A stretch of 64,000 nt of DNA from Glandiceps talaboti (Eukaryota > Hemichordata > Enteropneusta > Spengelidae). Below the pieces are notes generated by a model that saw only the letters and a program-made list of their open reading frames with translations, was not told the origin of the DNA and ran no database searches. The first letter of the stretch is position 1. Each line of letters begins with the position of its first letter. The position numbers and the translations under genes are program-made. The stretch spans positions 19,429,710-19,493,709 of the forward strand of contig NC_135568.1 of the NCBI RefSeq assembly GCF_964340395.1. Direction: 5' to 3'. This document shows, in pieces, positions 24,236 to 35,692 of this stretch.

Positions 24236-27200
24236 TTGTCAGTACTCATACAATGTACTCAGTACTCATAGAATGTACTCAGTAATCATTGAATGTGCTC
24301 AGTAATCATAGAATGTACTCAGTACTCGTAGAATGTGCTCAGTACTCATAGAATGTGCTCAGTAATCATAGAATGTACCCAGTAATCATTGAATGTGCTC
24401 AGTAATCATAGAATGTACTCAGTACTCGTAGAATGTGCTCAGTACTCGTAGAATGTACTCAGTACTCGTAGAATGTACTCAGTAATCATAGAATGTACTC
24501 AGTAATCATAGAATGTACTCAGTACTCGTAGAATGTGCTCAGTACTCATAGAATGTGCTCAGTAATCATAGAATGTACCCAGTAATCATTGAATGTGCTC
24601 AGTAATCATAGAATGTACTCAGTACTCGTAGAATGTGCTCAGTACTCGTAGAATGTACTCAGTACTCGTAGAATGTACTCAGTAATCGTAGAATGTACTC
24701 AGTAATCATAGAATGTACTCAGTAATCATAGAATGTGCTCAGTAATCATAGAATGTACTCAGTACTCATAGAATGTGCTCAGTACTCGTAGAATGTACTC
24801 AGTACTCATAGAATGTACTCAGTAATCATAGAATGTACTCAGTAATCATAGAATGTACTCAGTAATCATAGAATGTGCTCAGTAATCATAGAATGTACTC
24901 AGTACTCATAGAATGTGCTCAGTAATCATAGAATGTACTCAGTACTCGTAGAATGTGATCAGTACTCATAGAATGTACTCAGTAATCATAGAATGTACTC
25001 AGTACTCATAGAATGTGCTCAGTACTCATAGAATGTACTCAGTAATCATAGAATGTACTCAGTAGTCATAGAATGTACTCAGTAATCATAGAATGTACTC
25101 AGTACTCATAGAATATGCTCAGTACTCAGAATGTGCTCAGTACTCATAGAATGTACTCAGTAATCATAGAATGTACTCAGTAATCATAGAATGTACTCAG
25201 TAATCATAGAATGTACTCAGTAATCATAGAATGTACTCAGTAATCATAGAATGTACTCAGTACTCATAGAATGTACTCAGTAATCATAGAATGTACTCAG
25301 TACTCATAGAATATGCTCAGTACTCAGAATGTGCTCAGTAATCATAGAATGTACTCAGTAATCATAGAATGTACTCAGTACTCATAGAATGTACTCAGTA
25401 ATCATAGAATGTGCTCAGTAATCATAGAATGTACTCAGTACTCATAGAATGTGCTCAGTACTCATAGAATGTACTCAGTAATCATAGAATGTACTCAGTA
25501 CTCATAGAATGTACTCAGTAATCATAGAATGTACTCAGTACTCATAGAATGTACTCAGTAATCATAGAATGTGCTCAGTACTCATAGAATACTCAGTAAT
25601 CATAGAATGTACTCAGTAATCATAGAATGTACTCAGTACTCATAGAATGTACTCAGTACTCATAGAATGTGCTCAGTACTCATAGAATGTACTCAGTAAT
25701 CATAGAATGTGCTCAGTACTCATAGAATGTACTCAGTACTCATAGAATGTGCTCAGTACTCATAGAATGTACTCAGTAATCATAGAATGTACTCAGTAAT
25801 CATAGAATGTACTCAGTAATCATAGAATGTACTCAGTACTCATAGAATGTACTCAGTAATCATAGAATGTACTCAGTAATCATAGAATGTACTCAGTAAT
25901 CATAGAATGTACTCAGTACTCATAGAATGTGCTCAGTACTCATACAATGTACCCAGTAATCATAGAATGTACTCAGTACTCATAGAATGTGCTCAGTACT
26001 CATAGAATGTGCTCAGTAATCATAGAATGTACTCAGTAATCATAGAATGTACTCAGTAATCATAGAATGTACTCAGTACTCATAGAATGTACTCAGTAAT
26101 CATAGAATGTACTCAGTACTCATAGAATGTACTCAGTACTCATAGAATATGCTCAGTACTCAGAATGTGCTCAGTAATCATAGAATGTACTCAGTAATCA
26201 TAGAATGTACTCAGTACTCATAGAATGTACTCAGTAATCATAGAATGTGCTCAGTAATCATAGAATGTACTCAGTAATCATAGAATGTGCTCAGTACTCA
26301 TAGAATGTACTCAGTAATCATAGAATGTACTCAGTACTCATAGAATGTACTCAGTAATCATAGAATGTACTCAGTACTCATAGAATGTACTCAGTAATCA
26401 TAGAATGTGCTCAGTACTAATAGAATACTCAGTAATCATAGAATGTACTCAGTAATCATAGAATGTGCTCAGTACTAATAGAATACTCAGTAATCATAGA
26501 ATGTACTCAGTAATCATAGAATGTACTCAGTACTCATAGAATGTACTCAGTACTCATAGAATGTGCTCAGTACTCATAGAATGTACTCAGTAATCATAGA
26601 ATGTGCTCAGTACTCATAGAATGTACTCAGTACTCATAGAATGTACTCAGTACTCATAGAATGTACTCAGTAATCATAGAATGTACTCAGTACTCATAGA
26701 ATGTGCTCAGTAATCATAGAATGTGCTCAGTACTCATAGAATGTGCTCAGTAATCATAGAATGTGCTCAGTACTCATAGAATGTGCTCAGTACTCATAGA
26801 ATGTGCTCAGTACTCATAGAATGTGCTCAGTACTCATAGAATGTACTCAGTACTCATAGAATGTACTCAGTAATCATAGAATGTACTCAGTACTCATAGA
26901 ATGTACTCAGTACTCATAGAATGTACTCAGTAATCATAGAATGTACTCAGTAATCATAGAATGTACTCAGTACTCATAGAATGTACTCAGTACTCATAGA
27001 ATGTACTCAGTAATCATAGAATGTACTCAGTACTCATACAATGTACCCAGTAATCATAGAATGTGCTCAGTAATCATAGAATGTACTCAGTACTCATAGA
27101 ATGTGCTCAGTACTCATAGAATGTACTCAGTAATCACAGAATGTACTCAGTACTCATAGAATGTACTCAGTAATCATAGAATGTACTCAGTACTCATAGA

Positions 27201-27287
27201 ATGTACTCAGTAATCATAGAATGTACTCAGTAATCATAGAATGTGCTCAGTACTCATAGAATGTACTCAGTAATCATAGAATGTGCA
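24236..27287. repeat. 20-bp minisatellite, about 150 copies
   Basis: Unit AGTAATCATAGAATGTACTC with alternating variants (TACTCATAG, GTGCTC, CTCGTAG). The CTCGTAG variants sit in the first 700 bp. A distinctive short block, GAATATGCTCAGTACTCAGA, recurs near 25112, 25311 and 26147, so multi-unit blocks have been copied. Confidence 0.97.
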
Positions 27288-27297
27288 TGTCAGAAAG

Positions 27298-27858
27298 CGT
27301 TAGAGGTGAATTAGTAAATGAGTTAGAGTTGAGTTAGTAATGAGAGTTAGAGGTGAGCTAGTAATGAGAGTTAGATGTGAGTTAGTACTGAGAGTTAGAG
27401 GTGAGGTAGTAATGAGTTAGAGGTGAGTTAGTTATGAGTTAGAGGTGAGTTAGTAATAACTGAGTTAGAGATGAGGTAGTAATGAGAGTTAGAGGTGAGT
27501 TAGTAATGAGAGAGTTAGATGTGAGTTAGTAATGAGAGTTAGAGGTGCATTAGTAATGAGAGAGGTGAGGTAGTAATGAGTTAGAGGTGAGTTAGTAATG
27601 AGTTAGGGGTGGGTTAGTAATGAGTTAGGGGTGGGTTAGTAATAACTGAGTTAGACGTGAGTTAGTAATGGAAGTTAGAGGTGAGTTAGTAATGAGTTAG
27701 AGGTGGGTTAGTAATTAGAGCGTTAGAGGTGAGTTAGTAATGAGAGAGTTAGAGGTGAGTTAGTAATGAGAGAGTTAGAGGTGCGTTAGTAATGAGAGAG
27801 TTAGAGGTGCATTAGTAATGAGAGAGTTATAGGTGAGGTAGTAATGAGAGTTAGAAAT
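27298..27858. repeat. 24-bp array copying the donor of the 18102 exon
   Basis: Imperfect units of GTAATGAGAGTTAGAG followed by GTGAGTTA. They match the 3' end of the RABL2 exon at 18085-18102 (GTAATGAGAGAATTAGAG) plus intron GTTAGTTAGT, with two bases deleted and one changed. Each unit holds GAG followed by GTGAGT, a near-consensus donor. It sits 9.2 kb downstream of the real junction and only about 45 bp before the last exon. Confidence 0.9.
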
Positions 27859-27903
27859 GAGAGAAATTTTTGAAAAAATGCTTTCATTTTTTTTGTATTC
27901 CAG

Positions 27904-27999
27904 AATTTTGATGATCTGAATTTATCATCAGACAGTGGACTTGACACAGCACCTAATTCAGAAGACAAGGAAGAAAAGGAGAATGAAAATACAGCGTGA
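27904..27999 (+). CDS. RABL2: RABL2, last coding exon and stop
   Basis: Follows TTTTTTTTGTATTCCAG and joins the 18102 donor in phase 0, giving RELE-NFDDLNLSSDSGLD. It encodes an acidic tail rich in Ser, Asp and Glu ending EKENENTA and stop TGA at 27997-27999, directly followed by a second stop, TAG. RABL2 proteins keep the ELENF junction and then diverge into acidic tails, as here. The four exons add 155 codons of a protein usually about 228 long. The stop region is the first unit of the array that follows. Confidence 0.93.
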   Translation, partial: NFDDLNLSSDSGLDTAPNSEDKEEKENENTA

Positions 28000-28470
28000 T
28001 AGGAAATGGTGATAACTAGTTGATACAAATACAGCGTGATAGGAAATGGTGATAACTAGTTGATACAAATACAGCGTGATAGGAAATGGTGATAACTAGT
28101 TGATACAAATACAGTGTGATAGGAAATGGTGATAACTAGTTGATACAAATACAGCGTGATAGGAAATGGTGATAACTAGTTGATACAAATACAGCGTGAT
28201 AGGAAATGGTGATAACTAGTTGATACAAATACAGTGTGATAGGAAATGGTGATAACTAGTTGATACAAATACAGCGTGATAGGAAATGGTGATAACTAGT
28301 TGATACAAATACAGCGTGATAGGAAATGGTGATAACTAGTTGATACAAATACAGCGTGATAGGAAATGGTGATAACTAGTTGATACAAATACAGTGTGAT
28401 AGGAAATGGTGATAACTAATTGATACAAATACAGTGTGATAGGAAATGGTGATAACTAGTTGATACAAAT
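27988..28470. repeat. 40-bp minisatellite containing the RABL2 stop codon, 12 copies
   Basis: The unit starts in the last codons (AATACAGCGTGATAGGAAAT) and runs through GGTGATAACTAGTTGATACA. About 12 near-identical copies follow, some with GTGTGA. Since 40 is not a multiple of three and each unit keeps TGATAG, it expands the 3'UTR only. Confidence 0.96.
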
Positions 28471-29275
28471 ATGTAATCATATCAGACTGTGTTTGGGTTA
28501 ACCACAGAAACATGGCAATGTTATTTCTCTTGTTTAGAATTTTTATAAAATGAAAGGGAAACGTTGATAGTTGTTCCTTGTTATTCTGTGTTATTAGCTA
28601 AAAACACTTGGGTTTTCTTTACACACAGACATGAGTTTTCAATTTTCATTTATTAGCGATATTTGTAAATTTGTCTGAAATTAGGAAGTTTACCATAATT
28701 CTGATTTGCTGAGATCATGAATGAGATATGCATCCTTTGATTTGATTGGTGCATTGAGTGTAGTAGTACTCATGGTGCATTCTTGGTAACATTTCAATTT
28801 TTGTAAGGTGTCATCTCATTGGTTCTTGACATTTATGACACTCAAGAACATGTACATCTATTCATCCGTTCAGGTATTGTTGAAAACAAATACATTTTAT
28901 TTTTTGGGTTGCACTGTACAGTTTGTGTTTTTGTAGTATTGTAATGTTAGCTATATATATTGCAATCTTGTTTGTGTTCATTTTGTCTGCACTTCTTTAC
29001 TCCAGTACTACAATACCGCATTGGACGTCACTACAGCTACAGTCACCAACTGACCAGTCAGTATGAAAAAAATTTAAGTTTAAATGATAAAATGTTGCAT
29101 CTCTGTAAAACCAATATACCAATTCTATTTATCTCTGGTTGTATTTACCTCACCCTATATAGTATTAAAAGAAAAGTCCAGTCAGACTTATTTCTGTCTT
29201 TAGTGCACTTGTATTTATTACTGGTATCAACTTAAAGGAAAAGTCCAGTCAGACTTATTTCTGTCTTTAGTACAC

Positions 29276-29280
<5 letters not shown>
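28471..29280. other. RABL2 3' flank; no gene
   Basis: AT-rich. I see no AATAAA; ATTAAA at about 29164 is a possible polyadenylation signal. A 38-bp segment (AAAAGTCCAGTCAGACTTAT onward) is directly repeated at 29172 and 29239. Confidence 0.5.

Positions 29281-29347
<67 letters not shown>
29281..29347. repeat. (AT)n microsatellite
   Basis: Pure TA dinucleotide run beside the Penelope-like fragment. Confidence 0.97.
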
Positions 29348-29353
<6 letters not shown>

Positions 29354-29437
29354 AAATACACAGGTTATGGTACGGAGCCGTTACTCAGAGTTTCACGCTT
29401 GAATGCGATCTTCAGACGACTAAATTGTAATGGAAAT

Positions 29438-29916
29438 TCAAGTGATGGAATTCGAACTCGCAGAAGAACTGGTACCCGGATGTGATGCGCGTTGAGGTTT
29501 GACATGGTGGAATGAAAGAATGTATTTGTTTTCATGGCGGCACTTTGAAATCAGTTCTGATCGTTTATTAAGGAGTCCCAATTTATTTGCACTGATGATA
29601 AACATCTCTGTAAGACACAGGTTGCACCTTTTTGTTGCATTAGAGTAGGCGGCTGCATGGGGAATGATAGCCCAGTTGATGGAATACTGGTGGCCCGACT
29701 CCTTTATTTTCCAGACACACTTTGAAAGTTCAGTACAATTTCCATATTTGTTATTGGCGAAAGAACACTTGTGGTTGCCGTAACGCGTTTTGAAGCTGTT
29801 ATCTGTTGAGCCAATGTTGGATTTGGTATCTCTGTTGTTTATTTTGACCTGGGCCCTGTAGACGATATTATCTGATTGGCATTTCCCATCAAGCGGGCCA
29901 ATCTTTCTATAAATAT
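29438..29916 (-). mobile_element. Penelope-like element fragment: GIY-YIG endonuclease domain
   Basis: Minus-strand open frame of about 155 codons encoding [53 protein letters not shown] and LLNKRSELISKCRH. This order (NIVY, NIG, F-TR-NH, ELSK-W, C-LCL-E, LLNKRSEL--CRH) is that of the C-terminal GIY-YIG nuclease of Penelope-like retroelements. The first GIY/YIG residues are NIVY and NIG, so catalysis may be lost. The reverse transcriptase is absent: the frame runs straight into a TA microsatellite. A downstream tail at 29350-29437 is probably element 3' sequence. Confidence 0.88.
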
Positions 29917-30228
<312 letters not shown>

Positions 30229-30375
30229 AGATTTGGTATACAGTAAAACACACCGTCCTGGCCCATTTGGTATACAGTAAAACTTTCCATCCTGGCCTAT
30301 TTGGTATACAGTAAAACTTCCCATCCTGGCCTATTTGGTATACAGTAAAAAACACACCATCCTGACCCGATCGGT
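30229..30375. repeat. 34-bp tandem repeat, about 4 copies
   Basis: Unit contains TTTGGTATACAGTAAAACTT and CCATCCTGGCC, ending in a diverged copy (TCGGTATAGAGTCTTCCCATC) at the edge of the foldback element. Confidence 0.93.
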
Positions 30376-31995
30376 ATAGAGTCTTCCCATCGCTTTTTAT
30401 CGCTGAACTGATGGAATGTCAATACCCTCGAACAATTGAAATTTGCATTGAACATGTACTGTGAGTTGAGGTGTACATCGTAACATCTACGATATACCGT
30501 ATAGGAACTAGACTAGGAGTTTTACCTTTAAAATTCGTTGATGTATCTTACAGCGTTAATGAATATTTTGTATAATTAATTATTTTTGGTAATTAGGCTA
30601 TATCTTAAGAATACATACTTCAAATTCAACATAATTTAGTACATACGTTAACCATAAAAAAAACACATATGTCCTATCAATTTTGTTGATGCACCATACA
30701 GTGTTAATGAATAATTTGTATAATTAATGATTTTCGGTAATTAGGCTATATCTTAAGAATGCATACTTCAATTCCAATATAATTCAGTATACACGTTAAC
30801 CATAACAATTGCATATGTCCTGTAAAACTTGTTGGTGTACCTTTCAGTGTTAATGAATAATTTGCATAATTAATGATTCTTGGTAATTAGGCTATATCTT
30901 ACGACTGCATACTTCAATTTCAATATAATTCAGTACATACATTAACCATAACAAATTGTATATGTCCTATAAGGTTAGTTGATGTACCATACAGTGTTAA
31001 TGAATAATTTGCATAATTAATGATTTTCGGTAATTAGGCTATATCTTAAGAATACATACTTCAATTCCAATATAATTCAGTACACACGTTAACCATAACA
31101 ATTGCATATGTCCTGTAAAGTTTGTTGGTGTACCTTTCAGTGTTAATGAATAATTTGCATAATTAATCATTCTTGGTAATTAGGCTATATCTTACGACTG
31201 CATGCTTCAATTTCAATACAATTCAGTACATACATTAACCATAACAAATTGTGTATGTCCTATAAAGTTAGTTGAAACACCTTACAGTGTTAATGAATAA
31301 TTTGTATAATTAATGATTTTCTGTAATTAGGCTATATCTTAAGACTGCATTAAGCAGTATCATACACTCTTACATACATTAACCTAAGAAAGCACGCTGG
31401 TCTAAAAAAACAAAGCCTGTTACCATAGTTTTTTTTAGTTTAATGAGTTATTTGCATAATTAGCGATTCCCTTACGGGAGGCATTCAGTTTAAATCTGGT
31501 TACTACTCGTCTTTGCCTTGTAGTGACAAGGCAGGAACATCTCAGCAGGGACTAATCGTCAATTGATGATATTGTACATACCATTAGAACAATGATACAT
31601 CATTGTGTCAAAAATAATTAATATATTATTGTCTGTTAGGGACCAGCCAGTTTCTTCAGCCTGGGGGGGGGGGGGGGGGGGGGGGCACGGTGGATTCTTA
31701 AATTGGGCCGACAAAGGGTCACTGACCCCCCCCCCCATCTGTAAAATGAAAAACAGGCTGACCCCCCTCTCACTTAATTCTAAAACATGATGCCCCCCCC
31801 CCCCCCCATATATATATATAATATTCACATGACAGGTATTTTTTTATCGTGGCTCAGTGTGGACTGCTTGACTGTCTGTTGCATCTACTTTATAATATCC
31901 TGGTTTAGCACTATCATAATTGTAATTATTGACTACACAGGGTAAATATATTCCAAAAGGAGTTTAATATCATCTTGACAGTGAAAGATATCACG

Positions 31996-32043
31996 TGGGC
32001 CGAGTTGGCGATGGGCCGAGTTGGCAATGGGCCGAGTTGGTCC
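31996..32043. repeat. GGGCCGAGTTGG triple repeat
   Basis: Three copies of GGGCCGAGTTGGCRATG spaced 17 bp, just inside the left arm of the foldback. Confidence 0.9.
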
Positions 32044-32425
32044 TACCCCACATACGATGGTGGCGATTCACCAACAGAATACGGAGGCACTATGGGCAAA
32101 ATAGGACATCACAATAGTGATATGTGAATATTGAAAAAAATGCATCAACGACGTAATTGTGATAATTATATCAAATGTAAATACTTCATAACATTACTAA
32201 CAACCCAACCCGATCATCACTTAGTGTGCATGTACTGGTTTCCACACCGTCACCGTAAGGATTACAATATCGATCGTGAATCAGAATTGGAACTACATGT
32301 ACATTGTATGTGTATATGGTACAACAATATTGACCAACAAATTCGCATCCCTGAAAACTTACACAATCCGTTCAAACAAAAATATTAATATTAACGTATG
32401 ATACATAGTTCAACGTTGAATCTAA

Positions 32426-34448
32426 GGGACCAGTCAGTTTCTTCGGCCTAGGGGGGACCGGTGGATTGGGAGGGGGGTCACCCTGTTTTTGAAATTGGCA
32501 GTAGGGGGGGTCATGCTGTTTTCAAAATTGTGGATGGGGGGGGGGGGGTCGTTGTGTTTTGGATTGTGATAGAAGAAAAAAATTCTTTTTCTACAATGGC
32601 ATATAGCAAATTGTCTGAAATGTGGTACATGTAAATATTTGTTTTTCTCCCTGTTTCTTACATGAACTCTTACTTATTAGTTCAAACATAACTATACATA
32701 TACATATACATGTATTACCTAGCTACCACACTAGTTACAGAACATGTCATGTAAATGCTTGGCTGTTTCACAATCAGTTATATATATTGTTATATTGCAC
32801 TTTGGGGCAAAAGTGCACTTGAAGGTTTCGTAATGGTAATCTTCATAGATAGTTTATAAAAGAAGTTAATCTAAAATGTTCCCTACTCGTCACTATAAAT
32901 TGTCAGAAGGGATTAATACACTTTCTATTTGGACACTACATGTTATTGACACTACAAATCACCACATCTCATCACATTCCAGTTTCTATTATACACTAGC
33001 TATGACCACCTAAAGTTCTCTAACATACCGGTGACTTTATTTACTATACATGCAATATTAATGCCACTATACCAATGTTACGGGGCCATTTTTATGTTAC
33101 ATGGGAAACTCATTTAAAACTTACATAACTTACATTTATGTTAATATGTTAGCTATTCGAAGCTTGGAAATATTACCTAAAGGGCTATGAATAACCTAAA
33201 CATTGCCTTAATAGAAGCAAAAAAAATGCAGATCTGCCAGGGGAAAATGCCCAAGAACTCCCTCACCCCAGAGGTCACTCAAGCATTCAACCAACACTCA
33301 GATGCACCAACAACCTTTTTACAGTCATAATGGTATTAAACTTTTCTTAAATATTTTCACCCAATTCTAATTTGAGATGATAGTCTTTTAAAGATGTGAA
33401 ATGTTTGCCAAGGTAGTCTAAAATTGCCTTAAACTCCAAATCTCCCCTACCAATGATACTACCAGTAGATGTGCTGACCTTTACTACATGTAAACAATGA
33501 TGCCCTTTAACTGTTTAAGAAGATATGTCAATCCTTTGTGAGTTATAAAGAATAGTTTCTGACGTTATAGTGCTGTCTTGTAAAGCATGGATTAAGTTAT
33601 TGCTTGAAAGGGTCTGAATAGCCTAAAATTGGCTTTAAGAGTAAAAATCCTCCAGGACTTCTAGAGGGAGACCCCTTTGGATCCTCCACATGAGGTGGGC
33701 ATATCCCAGTTTCAAGCTCTTCCCCTCTAACTGTCAAGATGTTATCAAAGTATATTTCAAAAATATTTCAACCCTGTGTAGTTGCTTTTTACATGTTGGT
33801 GCTGTCTTTCTTGTAAAGCTTGGAAATTATTGTCTGAAAGGGTCTGAATAGTCTCAAAATTGACTTTTCAGAGTAAAAAACCTCCAGGACTTCTAGGGGG
33901 AGACCCCTAGGAACCCCCCCCCACTACATGAGGTGTACACATCCCAGTCTCAAGCTCTTCCCCCTACCTCTTACTGTCAAGATGCTATGAAACTTAATAT
34001 TTCAAATACATTTTTTCTTTTTACATGTTGGTGCTGTCTTGTAAAGCTTGGAAAATATTGTCTGAAAGGGCCTGAATAGTCTCAAAATTGACTTTTCAGA
34101 GTAAAAAAACCAGGGCTTCTAGGGGTGACCCCCTAGGACCCCCATAAGATATATACATATTCCCTGCTCAAGCTTTCCCATATCTTCCACTGTCAAGATG
34201 ATATTAAACTCCTTTTGGAATATATTTACCCTGTGTAGTCAATAATTATAATTATGATAGTGCTAACCCGGGATCTTATAAAGTAGATGCAAGACAGTCA
34301 AGCAGTCCACACTGAGCCACGATAAAAAAATACCTGTCATGTGAATATTATATATATATGGGGGGGGGCATCATGTTTTAGCCTTTGTCGGCCCAATTTA
34401 AGAATCCACCGCCCCCCCCCCCCCAGGCTGAAGAAACTGACTGGTCCC
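32426..34448. mobile_element. PIF/Harbinger-like non-autonomous element, TAA-flanked
   Basis: The left end GGGACCAGTCAGTTTCTTCG, then a G tract, is mirrored at the right by CTGAAGAAACTGACTGGTCCC. TAA at 32423-32425 and 34449-34451 fits the 3-bp TWA target preference of PIF/Harbinger. A third copy of the same end lies at 31639 in the left arm, after TTA. Pairing of ends is therefore ambiguous. No transposase is seen. Confidence 0.6.
33140..34245. repeat. About 230-bp direct repeats, 4 diverged copies
   Basis: Units share AAAGGGTCTGAATAGTCTCA, then CCTCCAGGACTTCTAGGGGG, CAAGCTCTTCCCC, ACTGTCAAGATG and TACATGTTGGTGCTGTCTTG. The last unit runs into the right arm of the foldback, and a fragment is mirrored at the inner end of the left arm. 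Confidence 0.85.
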
Positions 34449-35692
34449 TAACAGACAATAATATATCAATTATTTTTGACACAATGATGTATCATTGTTC
34501 TAATGGTATGTACAATATCATCAATTGACGATTAGTCCCTGCTGAGATGTTCCTGCCTTGTCACTACAAGGCAAAGACGAGTAGTAACCAGATTTAAACT
34601 GAATGCATCCCGTAAGGGAATTGCTAATTATGCAAATAACTCATTAAACTAAAAAAAACTATGGTAACAGGCTTTGTTTTTTTAGACCAGCGTGCTTTCT
34701 TAGGTTAATGTATGTAAGAGTGTATGATACTGCTTAATGTAGTCTTAAGATATAGCCTAATTACAGAAAATCGTTAATTATACAAATTATTCATTAACAC
34801 TGTAAGGTGTTTCAACTAACTTTATAGGACATACACAATTTGTTATGGTTAATGTATGTACTGAATTGTATTGAAATTGAAGCATGCAGTCGTAAGATAT
34901 AGCCTAATTACCAAGAATGATTAATTATGCAAATTATTCATTAACACTGAAAGGTACACCAACAAACTTTACAGGACATATGTGATTGTTATGGTTAACG
35001 TGTGTACTGAATTATATTGGAATTGAAGTATGCATTCTTAAGATATAGCCTAATTACCGAAAATCATTAATTATGCAAATTATTCATTAACACTGTACGG
35101 TGCATCAACTAACTTTATAGGACATATACAATTTGTTATGGTTAATGTATGTACTGAATTATATTGAAATTGAAGCATTCAGTCGTAAGATATAGCCTAA
35201 TTACCAAGAATCATTAATTATGCAAATTATTCATTAACACTGAAAGGTACACCAACAAGTTTTACAGGACATATGCAATTGTTATGGTTAACGTGTGTAC
35301 TGAATTATATTGGAATTGAAGTATGCATTCTTAAGATATAGCCTAATTACCGAAAATCATTAATTATGCAAATTGTTCATTAACACTGTACGGTGCATCA
35401 ACAAAATTGATAGGACATATGTGTTTTTTTATGGTTAACGTATGTACTAAATTATATTGAATTTGAAGTATGTATTCTTAAGATATAGCCTAATTACCAA
35501 AAAGAATTAATTATGCAAAATATTCATTAACGCTGTAAGATACATCAACGAATTTTAAAGGTAAAAATCTTAGTCTAGTTCCTATACGGTATATCGTAGA
35601 CGTTACGATGTACACCTCAACTCACAGTACATGTTCAATGCAAATTTCAATTGTTCGAGGGTATTGACATTCCATCAGTTCAGCGATAAAAA

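Larger units (their letters stand above)
30394..35692. mobile_element. 5.3-kb foldback element with 1.5-1.6 kb inverted arms
   Basis: The left arm (30394-31990) and right arm (34182-35692) are inverted copies, starting TTTTTATCGCTGAACTGATG and ending CATCAGTTCAGCGATAAAAA. Each arm holds about six direct sub-repeats of about 146 bp (TTAATGAATAATTTGCATAA, then GTAATTAGGCTATATCTTA). Arm matches persist through a G/C-tract region; the right arm lacks about 66 bp present on the left between 31715 and 31780. The roughly 2.2-kb centre has no recognised transposase. No target duplication is evident at the outer ends. Confidence 0.88.

Noticed and set aside
31559-31828. Frames through the G and C tracts
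   Set aside because: Poly-Gly/poly-Pro from mononucleotide runs at transposon ends.
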